Shown in pieces: positions 36,065 through 43,200 of a stretch of 64,000 bases of DNA. The stretch is from the NCBI RefSeq assembly GCF_001613935.1, contig NZ_LQCI01000024.1, positions 1 through 64,000 on the forward strand, in the 5' to 3' direction. Every line of letters begins with the position of its first letter. Positions within the stretch are counted from its first letter, which is position 1. Origin of the DNA: Amycolatopsis regifaucium (GTDB lineage Bacteria > Actinomycetota > Actinomycetes > Mycobacteriales > Pseudonocardiaceae). The translations under genes and the position numbers were made by a program. The notes beneath the pieces were generated by a model. The model had not been told where the DNA came from. It saw nothing but the letters and a program-made list of their open reading frames with translations, and ran no database searches.

Positions 36065-36088
36065 GGGAGGGACTGAGTTGTCCCTCCC
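36065..36088. promoter_or_regulatory. Perfect inverted repeat upstream of the Fis-type regulator
   Basis: GGGAGGGAC-TGAGTT-GTCCCTCCC, a 9-bp perfect stem about 70 bases before the regulator start. It could be an operator (autoregulation) or a second terminator for the upstream unit; there is no T-run. Confidence 0.45.
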
Positions 36089-36116
36089 TCGATCGTGGTC
36101 ACTGCCGTAACTTAGA

Positions 36117-36134
36117 GACATTATATTTAATGCC
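36117..36134. promoter_or_regulatory. AT-rich element upstream of the Fis-type regulator
   Basis: GACATTATATTTAATGCC with CATTA/TAATG half-sites, 26 bases before the ATG at 36160. It belongs with the other very AT-rich patches at 40199, 55237, 56007, 60340 and 61296 in this GC-rich region, although it is the least similar. Confidence 0.4.
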
Positions 36135-36159
36135 TGCCCACCGTGTCGAAGGAGTCGCG

Positions 36160-37668
36160 ATGGCAGACCGGATCGCACCGGAGCCGCGTGACGAGACCAC
36201 TCCGCTGAGCCGGGCGGCGAATCCGGTGCTCGAACGCTTCGCCGCCGAACTCGCCGGATCCCCCGTCGCGCTGGTCCTCGCCGATCAGACGGCGAAGGTC
36301 GTCGGCGTGCGCTCCGCGAACAGATCGTTCCATCGGACCATCGAGGGACTCGGTATCGCTCCGGGTGTCTCGTTCGGTGAGGACGAAATCGGGGTCAACG
36401 CCGTGGGAACAGCGGCGGAAACGAGGCAAGGGCTGCTGGTCCGCGGCCCCGAACATTCGCTGGTGTCCTTTCACGCGTTCACCTGTTACGGGCACCCGAT
36501 CGTCAATCCGGTCACCCGCAGGCTCGAAGGGGTGCTCGGTATCGGCAGACCCTCCGGTGAGGACGACCGGCTCTTCCCGCCGCTCGTCCAGCGGATGGTC
36601 CGTGACATCGAAGACCGCCTGCAACTGGCTTCCCCCCACGCGCAGCACCGCCTGCTGACCGCGTTCCAGCAGGCCGCCCGACGCCGCGACCGTCCGGTGA
36701 TCGTGCTCGGTGAAGGGCTTGTACTGGCCACACCCGCGGCGCTGGACCTCCTTCAGCCCGCCGACCACGCCGCCGTCCGGGCCTGTGCCGAACAGGCACC
36801 GTCGTGCCCTGGTGAGACACAGCGTCTGGGCCTGGCTTCCGGCCGTACCGTCGCGGTGCACTGCGCCCCGATCGACGGGGTCCACGGGGTACTGGTGGAC
36901 ATCCTCGCGGATGCGCCGGCGCACCGACACGACCAGTTCGACCGTGAGCCGGGCTGGCCACTCCTCGTCGTCGGCGAGCCGGGCAGTGGACGCACCACCG
37001 CGGCGAAGGAGGCCGCCGGAGGTGATCCGGTCACCCTCGACGCCGCCGAGATCGTGCGGCAAGGCGAGCAGTCGTGGGCCGTCACCATGGACGACGTACT
37101 CGGGAGCCAGGGCCCGGCCGTGATCGTGGACAACGCCCAGCTTTTCTCCGAGCGGATGACCGCGCTCCTGGTCCAGCGCCTGCGCGCCACCCGGCGTGAG
37201 GTCGTGGTGGTTTCGACACCAGGTGAGCATCTGGATGGCGTGCACGCGCCCTTGGCCGCGCTGTGCACCGCACGAAGGAACCTGCTTCCCCTGCGACGGC
37301 GACGGCACGAGATCCCCCAGCTCGCACAACGTGCGCTGGACGAGGTCGCGGGCCCGGGGCGCACCCGGCTCACCGCCGACGCCTTGAACGTGTTGACCGC
37401 ACAGCCTTGGCCCGGCAACTTCTCCGAACTGCGGCGGGTCATGCGCGCCGTCGCCGACACGCGCTCCGCCGGAGACATCGTCCCGGCGGATCTCCCCGAG
37501 TCCCATCGTGGCAGACCGTCGCCGGGATCCCCGCTGCGCCAAGCCGAACGCGAGGTCATCGTGGCCGCCATCGAAGCGGCGGGCGGGAACAAGCGGAAAG
37601 CGGCGACCGCGCTGGGCGTCAGCCGCTCGACGCTCTACAACCGGATACGGGCGCTGCGCATCGACTGA
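36160..37668 (+). CDS. GAF/AAA/Fis regulator of the AcoR type, lacking GAFTGA
   Basis: 502 residues. An N-terminal GAF-like sensor (~20-200, with 'GEDEIGVNAVGTAAETRQG' as in AcoR-type proteins), a reduced AAA domain (~265-420; Walker A 'GEPGSGRTTA', a C-terminal 'LTAQPWPGNFSELRRVM'), and a Fis-type HTH at the end ('NKRKAATALGVSRSTLYNRI'). The GAFTGA loop needed to contact sigma-54 is not seen and the AAA core is short, so it probably acts without sigma-54, as proposed for actinobacterial relatives. ATG 36160 has GAAGGAG 5 bases upstream. It sits at the head of the catabolic region, convergent with the SDR gene, and may control alcohol/aldehyde oxidation genes. Confidence 0.82.
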   Translation: MADRIAPEPRDETTPLSRAANPVLERFAAELAGSPVALVLADQTAKVVGVRSANRSFHRTIEGLGIAPGVSFGEDEIGVNAVGTAAETRQGLLVRGPEHSLVSFHAFTCYGHPIVNPVTRRLEGVLGIGRPSGEDDRLFPPLVQRMVRDIEDRLQLASPHAQHRLLTAFQQAARRRDRPVIVLGEGLVLATPAALDLLQPADHAAVRACAEQAPSCPGETQRLGLASGRTVAVHCAPIDGVHGVLVDILADAPAHRHDQFDREPGWPLLVVGEPGSGRTTAAKEAAGGDPVTLDAAEIVRQGEQSWAVTMDDVLGSQGPAVIVDNAQLFSERMTALLVQRLRATRREVVVVSTPGEHLDGVHAPLAALCTARRNLLPLRRRRHEIPQLAQRALDEVAGPGRTRLTADALNVLTAQPWPGNFSELRRVMRAVADTRSAGDIVPADLPESHRGRPSPGSPLRQAEREVIVAAIEAAGGNKRKAATALGVSRSTLYNRIRALRID

Positions 37669-37689
37669 AGTTTCGCAGTGGATCCGCGA

Positions 37690-37744
37690 GTCCGTGAAGG
37701 CCTCCTTCCCTACGCTGAGGGTAGGGAAGGAGGCCTTCACGGAC
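37690..37744. repeat. Perfect 24-bp-stem hairpin repeat, probable bidirectional terminator
   Basis: Left arm starts GTCCGTGAAGGCCTCC, right arm ends GGAGGCCTTCACGGAC, with a 7-base loop GCTGAGG. It is placed between two convergent genes (37668 and 37761). A copy with almost the same sequence occurs at 62207-62261 and a decayed one at 1327-1373. Confidence 0.85.
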
Positions 37745-37760
37745 CGGTCACTCATCGCGC

Positions 37761-38519
37761 TCAGTAGAGCGTGTAACCGCCGTCCACCGCGAGCGTCACC
37801 CCGGTGACGTAGGACGCCGCGTCGGAGAGCAACCACATCGCGGCCTGCGCCTGCTCGACCGGCTCACTGCCTCGGCGCAGCGCGTGCGTCGCCTCGACCG
37901 TCTTCACGTAGTCCGGGTTGAGCTTGATGTACTCCAGGTACATCGGTGTCATGGACGTCGAAGGACCGATCGCGTTGACGCGGATACCCCGCTCACCGTA
38001 TTCGGCCGCGGCCGCCTTGGTGAGTCCCATCAGCGCGTGCTTCGACGCGGTGTACTCCGCGGCCTTCGGGATGTAGACGAACGCCCCGACGGACGCGGTG
38101 TTGACGATCGAACCCCCGCCGGTTTCGAGCATCGCCGGGATCTCGTGCTTCATGCACAGGAACGGCCCGGTGACGTTGATGGCGAAGATCCGGTCGAAGT
38201 CCGCGCGGTCGATGTCGGCGAGCAGTTTGCCCGTGTTCGGGACGCCTGCGTTGTTGAACGCGCCGTCGAGCCGACCGTAGGCCGACACCGCCGCGTCGAC
38301 CATCGCCTTCACCTGGTCCTCGTCGGTCACGTCCGTCGTGACGAACTGGACCTCGTGTCCCTGGCCCTTCAATTCCTTCGCCAGGGTTTCCCCCGCGTCC
38401 TCCGTGAGGTCGGCGACGGTGACCTTGGCGCCGTTCTCCGCGAAAAGCCGCACGGCTGCCTCGCCGATGCCACTGGCACCGCCGGTGACGATGACGGATC
38501 TGCCCGCGATTCCGGACAT
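37761..38519 (-). CDS. Short-chain dehydrogenase/reductase
   Basis: A classical SDR of 252 residues. Nucleotide-binding 'VTGGASGIGEAA' (~10-21), structural 'NNAG', catalytic Ser in 'NTASVGAFVY' and 'YTASK', and a C-terminal 'YVTGVTLAVDGGYTLY'. It oxidises or reduces a hydroxyl/keto group with NAD(P). ATG 38519 has AGGAGC 5 bases upstream; the extended frame to 38816 overlaps the SnoaL-like gene and is not used. It is second in a two-gene unit with the SnoaL-like gene (spacing 32 bases). Substrate unknown; the context is catabolism of an alcohol or hydroxyacid. Confidence 0.9.
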   Translation of the reverse strand: MSGIAGRSVIVTGGASGIGEAAVRLFAENGAKVTVADLTEDAGETLAKELKGQGHEVQFVTTDVTDEDQVKAMVDAAVSAYGRLDGAFNNAGVPNTGKLLADIDRADFDRIFAINVTGPFLCMKHEIPAMLETGGGSIVNTASVGAFVYIPKAAEYTASKHALMGLTKAAAAEYGERGIRVNAIGPSTSMTPMYLEYIKLNPDYVKTVEATHALRRGSEPVEQAQAAMWLLSDAASYVTGVTLAVDGGYTLY

Positions 38520-38551
38520 GTTTTGCTCCTTCTGCCTTACCGGGCGGGGGT

Positions 38552-38914
38552 TCAGACCGCGAGGTCCGTCTCGGGGCCGATGTACTCCTCGGCCTGGACG
38601 ACCTTGCCGCCCTCGACGGTCGCGATCTGGATGAGGTGGATCTTGACCTCGGGCCCGTCCTCCCCCTGCGACTTGAGCACACCCGAGGTCTGGGCGAAGA
38701 AACCCTTCTCGGTCAAGGTCACGCGGGAGTTGATGAATTCCGGAAGGCCGCCGCGGTCGTGCACCGCGTCGATGGCCGCCTTGAGCGACATCCACTTGTC
38801 GTCGGCGCTGTGCCACACCCGGCAGTCCGGTGCGCAGATCTCGTAGAAATGATCGACATCGGTCAGGGCCTTGAGCCAGCCCTGGGCGAGTTCTTCCTTG
38901 GTGGCTTCGGACAT
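38552..38914 (-). CDS. SnoaL-like/NTF2-fold protein
   Basis: 120 residues of the nuclear transport factor 2-like fold: an N-terminal helix 'ELAQGWLKALTDVDHFYEIC', then 'CRVWHSADDKWMSLKAAIDA', and strands ending 'VVQAEEYIGPETDLAV'. Members include polyketide cyclases, delta-5-ketosteroid isomerase-like enzymes, limonene-epoxide hydrolases and small hydratases. The second residue block (Trp-His, Glu in the last strands) could form an acid/base pocket but no specific family is identifiable. ATG 38914 has GAGGA 7 bases upstream. It is the first gene of a unit with the SDR, downstream of a hairpin and a palindromic operator candidate. Confidence 0.8.
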   Translation of the reverse strand: MSEATKEELAQGWLKALTDVDHFYEICAPDCRVWHSADDKWMSLKAAIDAVHDRGGLPEFINSRVTLTEKGFFAQTSGVLKSQGEDGPEVKIHLIQIATVEGGKVVQAEEYIGPETDLAV

Positions 38915-38942
38915 CGTCGTCCTCACTTTCCTGGGGTCACAG

Positions 38943-38976
38943 GGATCGCTCCGACGATAGGAAGCCGGAGCGATCC
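38943..38976. terminator. 11-bp hairpin between CoA-transferase and SnoaL-like genes
   Basis: GGATCGCTCCG and CGGAGCGATCC pair perfectly around a 12-base loop, 24 bases beyond the CoA-transferase stop. No T-run; it could terminate the CoA-transferase transcript or act in the leader of the next unit. Confidence 0.55.
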
Positions 38977-38980
38977 TGAC

Positions 38981-38998
38981 TGTCCAAGAACTTGGACA
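38981..38998. promoter_or_regulatory. Perfect 8-2-8 palindrome, candidate operator
   Basis: TGTCCAAG-AA-CTTGGACA, immediately after the CoA-transferase stop codon and 67 bases before the SnoaL-like start. Same half-site as 34291-34310. Confidence 0.5.
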
Positions 38999-38999
38999 C

Positions 39000-40175
39000 T
39001 CAGGACTCGTCCGCGTACAGCACTCCCGCCGTGATCAAGTCTTCGATCTCTTCCTCGGTGAGTACTTCACCGGCCACCGCGCGGGTGTCGGCACCGACCT
39101 TCGGCGCGCGGCCGGCGCGGTCGGGGCGTTCGCCGTCGAAGGTCCACGGTGGACGGAGCAGCGCGAGACCGTCGTCCTGACGTTCCACGAGATCCAGATG
39201 CCGGACCTGTTCATGGTCGAGGTAGCCGTTCATGGACAACACCGGCGCGAAGGGGACGTCGTGCTCGGTGAGGACCTGTTCCCAGTGTTTCTTCGGCTTG
39301 GCCGCGAACTCCGCTTCGACGATGGGGACCAACTCGAAGTAGTTCGCCTCGCGGGGACGGTACTCGGCGAAGCGTGGATCCTCCGTGAGATCCAGCCGGT
39401 CCATCGCCCGGCACAGCGAGGTCCAGAACTTCTGCGACGACGACAGATGCACGGCCAGATACTCACCCGTCGACGTCGGCACACAGAAGTTCTGCGCCTG
39501 CGGGTGACGGCTGGTGCGGCTGGGATCGTGCCCGAGTTCGAAGGCCTGGGTGACGCCGTCGGTGATGAGGACGCTCACCGCCTCCATGATGGAGGTCTCC
39601 ATCCGCTGCGGCCGCCCGGTCTTGAGCCTGCCCACCAGCGCGGCCAGCACACCGGTCGCCGTGCTGAGCCCGGTGACCAGGTCGGCGCTCAGCCCGCCGG
39701 CGAGTTGCGGATGGTCGCCGTCGCTGAACAACGAGTAGAGGCCGCCGAACGCGTGACCGATCGTGTCGTAGGCGGGACGGTTCGCCAGCGGCCCGGAGGA
39801 GCCGAAACCCGTGACGGAGCCGTAAATGAGATCCGGACGCAGGGCCCGGCAGTCGTCGGGCCCCAGGCCCATCGCGGCGACCTTGCCGGGCCGGAGGTTC
39901 TCGAGCACGACGTCGAAACGGGGAACGAGCGCCTTCACCACGGCGACACCGTCGGCGGATTTGAGATCGACCGACAGGCTGCGTTTCCCGGTGTTGTACT
40001 GCCGGAAATACGGGCTGCGGTCGTTCTGGTGACGGCGGAAGTCCTCGCCGGAGCCGGGGCGTTCGACCTTGACCACCTCGGCGCCGAGCGCGCAGAGCAT
40101 CGAGGTCCCGAACGGAAGCGCGATGTAGCCGCCGATTTCAAGGATCCGGATGCCGTCGAGCGGCTTGTGCTGCAT
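39000..40175 (-). CDS. Family III (CaiB/BaiF) CoA-transferase
   Basis: 391 residues. 'LDGIRILEIGGYIALPFG', 'LGAEVVKVERPGSGEDFR', 'GKRSLSVDLKS', 'LRPDLIYGSVTGFG' and 'SADLVTG' (the position of the catalytic Asp that forms the acyl-anhydride) are the family hallmarks. It transfers CoA between carboxylic acids without ATP. ATG 40175 has AGGAA upstream; the frame extends to 40517 only because it is the shadow of the divergent ALDH gene. It is divergent from the ALDH/PrpD operon across an 88-base AT-rich region, implying shared control. Acid substrate unknown; with MaoC and CitE genes in the window, branched dicarboxylates or leucine-type acids are possible. Confidence 0.9.
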   Translation of the reverse strand: MQHKPLDGIRILEIGGYIALPFGTSMLCALGAEVVKVERPGSGEDFRRHQNDRSPYFRQYNTGKRSLSVDLKSADGVAVVKALVPRFDVVLENLRPGKVAAMGLGPDDCRALRPDLIYGSVTGFGSSGPLANRPAYDTIGHAFGGLYSLFSDGDHPQLAGGLSADLVTGLSTATGVLAALVGRLKTGRPQRMETSIMEAVSVLITDGVTQAFELGHDPSRTSRHPQAQNFCVPTSTGEYLAVHLSSSQKFWTSLCRAMDRLDLTEDPRFAEYRPREANYFELVPIVEAEFAAKPKKHWEQVLTEHDVPFAPVLSMNGYLDHEQVRHLDLVERQDDGLALLRPPWTFDGERPDRAGRAPKVGADTRAVAGEVLTEEEIEDLITAGVLYADES

Positions 40176-40198
40176 GCTTCCTGCCTTCCGGAGAATTC

Positions 40199-40218
40199 TA
40201 CATATTTTATATAATCTA
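40199..40218. promoter_or_regulatory. AT-rich bidirectional control element
   Basis: TACATATTTTATATAATCTA in the 88-base gap between divergent CoA-transferase and ALDH genes; it contains the core ATATTTTATAT and a TATAAT. Shares its core with 56007-56020 and 61296-61316. Confidence 0.6.
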
Positions 40219-40263
40219 CGGTAAGGTCGGTCAAGGCAGCGAACGACGAAGGAGCCGAACGCG

Positions 40264-41724
40264 ATGAGTGCGCCGACCGAACTTTGGCAAGGCCAATACG
40301 ACAAGTTGTTCATCGGCGGCCAGTGGGTGACGCCCGCGTCCGACCGCGTCATCGAGGTGGTCTCCCCCGCGAGCGAGCAGACGGTGGCACGCGTACCGGA
40401 AGCCGTCGAAGCGGACGTCGACGCCGCCGTGGCAGCGGCGCGCGACGCGTTCGACAACGGTCCTTGGCCCCGGCTTCCGCTCGACGAGCGCATCGCGGTT
40501 CTCCGGAAGCTCAGCACGGAACTCGCCGCTCATGAGACAGAGGCCGCTCGCTTGGTGAGCGCCGAAATGGGCTGCCCGATCACGCTGTCGACCAAGATGC
40601 AGGCGATGGGCCCGCGTCTGCTGCTCGACGCGTTCCTCGATCTCGCGCCCGCATATCCGTGGTCGGACACCCGGCGGTCCGCCACCGGGCACGCCCTCGT
40701 CACCCGCGAGCCGGTCGGCGTCGTCGCGGCGATCGTGCCGTGGAACGCGCCGCTGCTGATCACCATGATCAAACTCGCCCCGGCCTTGCTCGCCGGCTGC
40801 ACCATGGTCGTCAAGCCGTCGCCGGAGACACCGCTCGACGCTTATCTGCTCGGCCACCTCCTGGAGCGGGCGGGACTGCCCGCGGGCGTCGTGAACATCG
40901 TTCCGGCACAGCGGGAAGTCAGTGAACATCTCGTGCGTCATCGCGGCGTCGACAAGGTGTCCTTCACCGGGTCCACGGCGGCGGGCCGCCGGATCGCCGC
41001 CCTGTGCGGGAAGGACCTGCGACGCGTGACACTCGAACTGGGCGGCAAATCGGCCGCCGTCCTGCTGGAGGACGCAGACCTCGACGCCGCGATCGCCGCC
41101 GTCCGCGCGGTTTCGCTGCGCAACAGCGGCCAGGTGTGCAGCAACAAGACGCGGATCGTGGTGGCCCGCTCGCGGCGCGACGAACTGCACGACCGGCTCG
41201 TCGATCTGATCTCCTCGATGCCCGTGGGCGACCCGCTCGACCCGGCCACCGAGGTGGGACCGATGGTGAGCGCGGCCCAGCGGACCCGCGTCGAGGGCTA
41301 CATCGCCGAGGGCAAGGCATCGGGTTCGAAGGTGCTCGTCGGCGGCGGGCGCCCCGAGGGACTCGGCCGCGGCTGGTACGTCGCGCCGACGGTCTTCGCA
41401 GACGTCGACCCGGACGCGAAGATCGCGCAGGAAGAGATCTTCGGCCCGGTGCTCACGGTGCACACCTTCGACACCGAGGCCGAAGCGGTCGCCATCGCCA
41501 ACAACTCGGAATACGGCCTCAACGGCTCGGTGTTCGCCGCCGATCCGGAACGCGCCCTGTCGGTCGCGCGGCGGATCCGGACCGGGACCGTGGAGGTCAA
41601 CGGCAATCCGGTGGGCTTCACCGCGCCCATCGGTGGCTTCAAGAACAGCGGCATCGGCCGCGAGGCGGGCCTCGAAGGGTTCGACGCGTACGTCGAGCTG
41701 AAGTCCTACGGCCTCCCCCACTGA
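40264..41724 (+). CDS. NAD(P)-dependent aldehyde dehydrogenase
   Basis: 486 residues with the ALDH superfamily signature: 'VPWNAPLLITMIKLAPALLA' (cofactor channel), 'FTGSTAAGRRI', catalytic Glu in 'LELGGKS' and nucleophile Cys in 'NSGQVCSNKTR'. C-terminal 'PIGGFKNSGIGREAG' is typical. It oxidises an aldehyde to an acid in the cytosol. ATG 40264 has GAAGGAG 9 bases upstream. It is followed by a MmgE/PrpD gene 12 bases later, so they form an operon driven from the AT-rich element at 40199. A second ALDH lies in the opposing operon at 43192. Confidence 0.93.
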   Translation: MSAPTELWQGQYDKLFIGGQWVTPASDRVIEVVSPASEQTVARVPEAVEADVDAAVAAARDAFDNGPWPRLPLDERIAVLRKLSTELAAHETEAARLVSAEMGCPITLSTKMQAMGPRLLLDAFLDLAPAYPWSDTRRSATGHALVTREPVGVVAAIVPWNAPLLITMIKLAPALLAGCTMVVKPSPETPLDAYLLGHLLERAGLPAGVVNIVPAQREVSEHLVRHRGVDKVSFTGSTAAGRRIAALCGKDLRRVTLELGGKSAAVLLEDADLDAAIAAVRAVSLRNSGQVCSNKTRIVVARSRRDELHDRLVDLISSMPVGDPLDPATEVGPMVSAAQRTRVEGYIAEGKASGSKVLVGGGRPEGLGRGWYVAPTVFADVDPDAKIAQEEIFGPVLTVHTFDTEAEAVAIANNSEYGLNGSVFAADPERALSVARRIRTGTVEVNGNPVGFTAPIGGFKNSGIGREAGLEGFDAYVELKSYGLPH

Positions 41725-41736
41725 AAGGCGACAAAC

Positions 41737-43116
41737 ATGGGAACACTCGAAACAGCGGCGGCGCGGCTCGTCACCGAACTCACCTACGACCGGATCCCGG
41801 CGGACGCGCTCGCCGGTGCCCGCCGTCTCCTGCAGGACCAGCTCGGTCTGCAGGTCGGCAGTGCGGCCCTTCCGTGGAGCCAGGCGATCCTCGACGTCAC
41901 CAGGGCGGCGCACGTGCCGGGCACCGCGCATGTGACCGCGACCGGCGACGCGATGGGCGCGGCCGACGCCGCCTTCGTCAACGCGACGTTCGGCCACGGC
42001 TTCGAGTACGACGACGCGCACCGCGCGAGCTCCTCCCATCCCGGCAGTTGCGTCGTCTCCGCGGCGCTCGCCGTCGGTGAGGAACTCGGGGCCACCCTGC
42101 GCGACGTGGTCACCGCCGTCGTCGCCGGGTACGAGGTGTACACCCGCATCGGGAACCTCGCGGCCCCTGAACTGCTGGAGCGTGGCTTCCACCCGCACGG
42201 ACTGCTGTCGAACTTCGGCGCCGCCGCGGTGACGGCCAAACTGCGCGGGTTCGACGTCGAGACCACGGTGCACGCGCTCTCGATCGCGCTGAGCCACGCC
42301 TCGGGCACGACGGAGTACACGTCTTCCGGGGGATCGATCAAACGCGCGCACTCCGGTATCGGGACCCGTAACGGCATCCGGGCCGCGGAGCTCGCCGCGG
42401 CAGGAATCACCGGCCCGACGACCTTCCTCAGCGGCCGCAAAGGCTTCTTCCAGACTTTCGCCGGACGCTCGGTGACCGACACCGCCGCCTTCGACCTGGA
42501 CCGGCCCTTCGAGATCACGCGGGTGTGGATCAAGCCGTACTGCTGCTGCGGGATCAACCACGCCTACATCGACGGCGCGCGACAGATTGAGGCGCGCCCC
42601 TCGGAAATCGACTCGGTGCTGTTGGGCATCCAGACCGGTGGCGACGTCGTCATCGGCAACCAGAACGCGAACGCCTACGCGCCGAAGCTCATCGAGCATC
42701 TGCAATACAGCCTGCCGTTCCAGTTCGCGTTGTCGGTTTTGGGCTACGGCAACGGCTTCACGACCCATCACGATTACCTGGCCGGACGGCTCGACCTCGG
42801 CGAGGACAGCGACGCCGCCGCGATGGCGCGCCGGGTCAAGATCGAGGTCAAGCCGGAACTGGACCGGGCGTATCCGGGCCGCTGGGTCGGCGACATCACC
42901 GTCACCTATCGGGACGGCACCACCGAGCACGTGTTCGTCGACAATCCCGCCGGTACGGCGGAGAACCCGATGTCGCAAGAGGATCTGGACGCGAAGTTCC
43001 GCGACGTGACCGAGGGCGCGCTGGGGCGGGAGCGGAGTGACGCACTGTTGCGGGCGATCCATACGCTGGACCCTGACCAGCCTGCCGCCGAGTTCGCCGC
43101 CTTGCTGAAAGCCTGA
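41737..43116 (+). CDS. MmgE/PrpD-family protein
   Basis: 459 residues of the family that includes 2-methylcitrate dehydratase (PrpD), cis-aconitate decarboxylase and iminodisuccinate epimerase. Recognisable blocks: 'NATFGHGFEYDDAHRASSSH', 'VAGYEVYTRIGNLA', 'GFHPHGLLSNFGAAA' and 'SGGSIKRAHSGIGTRNG'. It acts on small polycarboxylates by hydration/dehydration or decarboxylation. It is coupled to the ALDH gene (12-base gap) and ends 3 bases before a long hairpin. A second, clearly different MmgE/PrpD protein heads the opposing operon (52496-53923). The precise reaction is not predictable. Confidence 0.9.
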   Translation: MGTLETAAARLVTELTYDRIPADALAGARRLLQDQLGLQVGSAALPWSQAILDVTRAAHVPGTAHVTATGDAMGAADAAFVNATFGHGFEYDDAHRASSSHPGSCVVSAALAVGEELGATLRDVVTAVVAGYEVYTRIGNLAAPELLERGFHPHGLLSNFGAAAVTAKLRGFDVETTVHALSIALSHASGTTEYTSSGGSIKRAHSGIGTRNGIRAAELAAAGITGPTTFLSGRKGFFQTFAGRSVTDTAAFDLDRPFEITRVWIKPYCCCGINHAYIDGARQIEARPSEIDSVLLGIQTGGDVVIGNQNANAYAPKLIEHLQYSLPFQFALSVLGYGNGFTTHHDYLAGRLDLGEDSDAAAMARRVKIEVKPELDRAYPGRWVGDITVTYRDGTTEHVFVDNPAGTAENPMSQEDLDAKFRDVTEGALGRERSDALLRAIHTLDPDQPAAEFAALLKA

Positions 43117-43118
43117 AA

Positions 43119-43200
43119 CGCGTTTAGTCCTCTACTTGCGATGAGCCCCTCCCCCGGTTCGGCCGAGGAAGGGGCTCTCGCAAGTAGAGGACTAAACGCG
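43119..43200. terminator. 82-base hairpin between convergent operons
   Basis: Left arm begins CGCGTTTAGTCCTCTACTTG, right arm is its complement ending GACTAAACGCG; inside, AGCCCCT and AGGGGCT continue the stem after a small mismatch. It starts 3 bases after the PrpD stop, and the last codon and TAG stop of the convergent ALDH (43192-43194) lie within its right arm. Confidence 0.8.

Noticed and set aside
36160..37668. Calling this a sigma-54 enhancer-binding protein
   Set aside because: No GAFTGA loop is visible and the AAA domain is reduced, so sigma-54 dependence is not supported.
40231..43062. 943-residue frame on the minus strand opposite the ALDH and PrpD genes
   Set aside because: It is the antisense shadow of two genes with clear family motifs; its sequence is His/Arg/Asp-rich without any recognisable domain.
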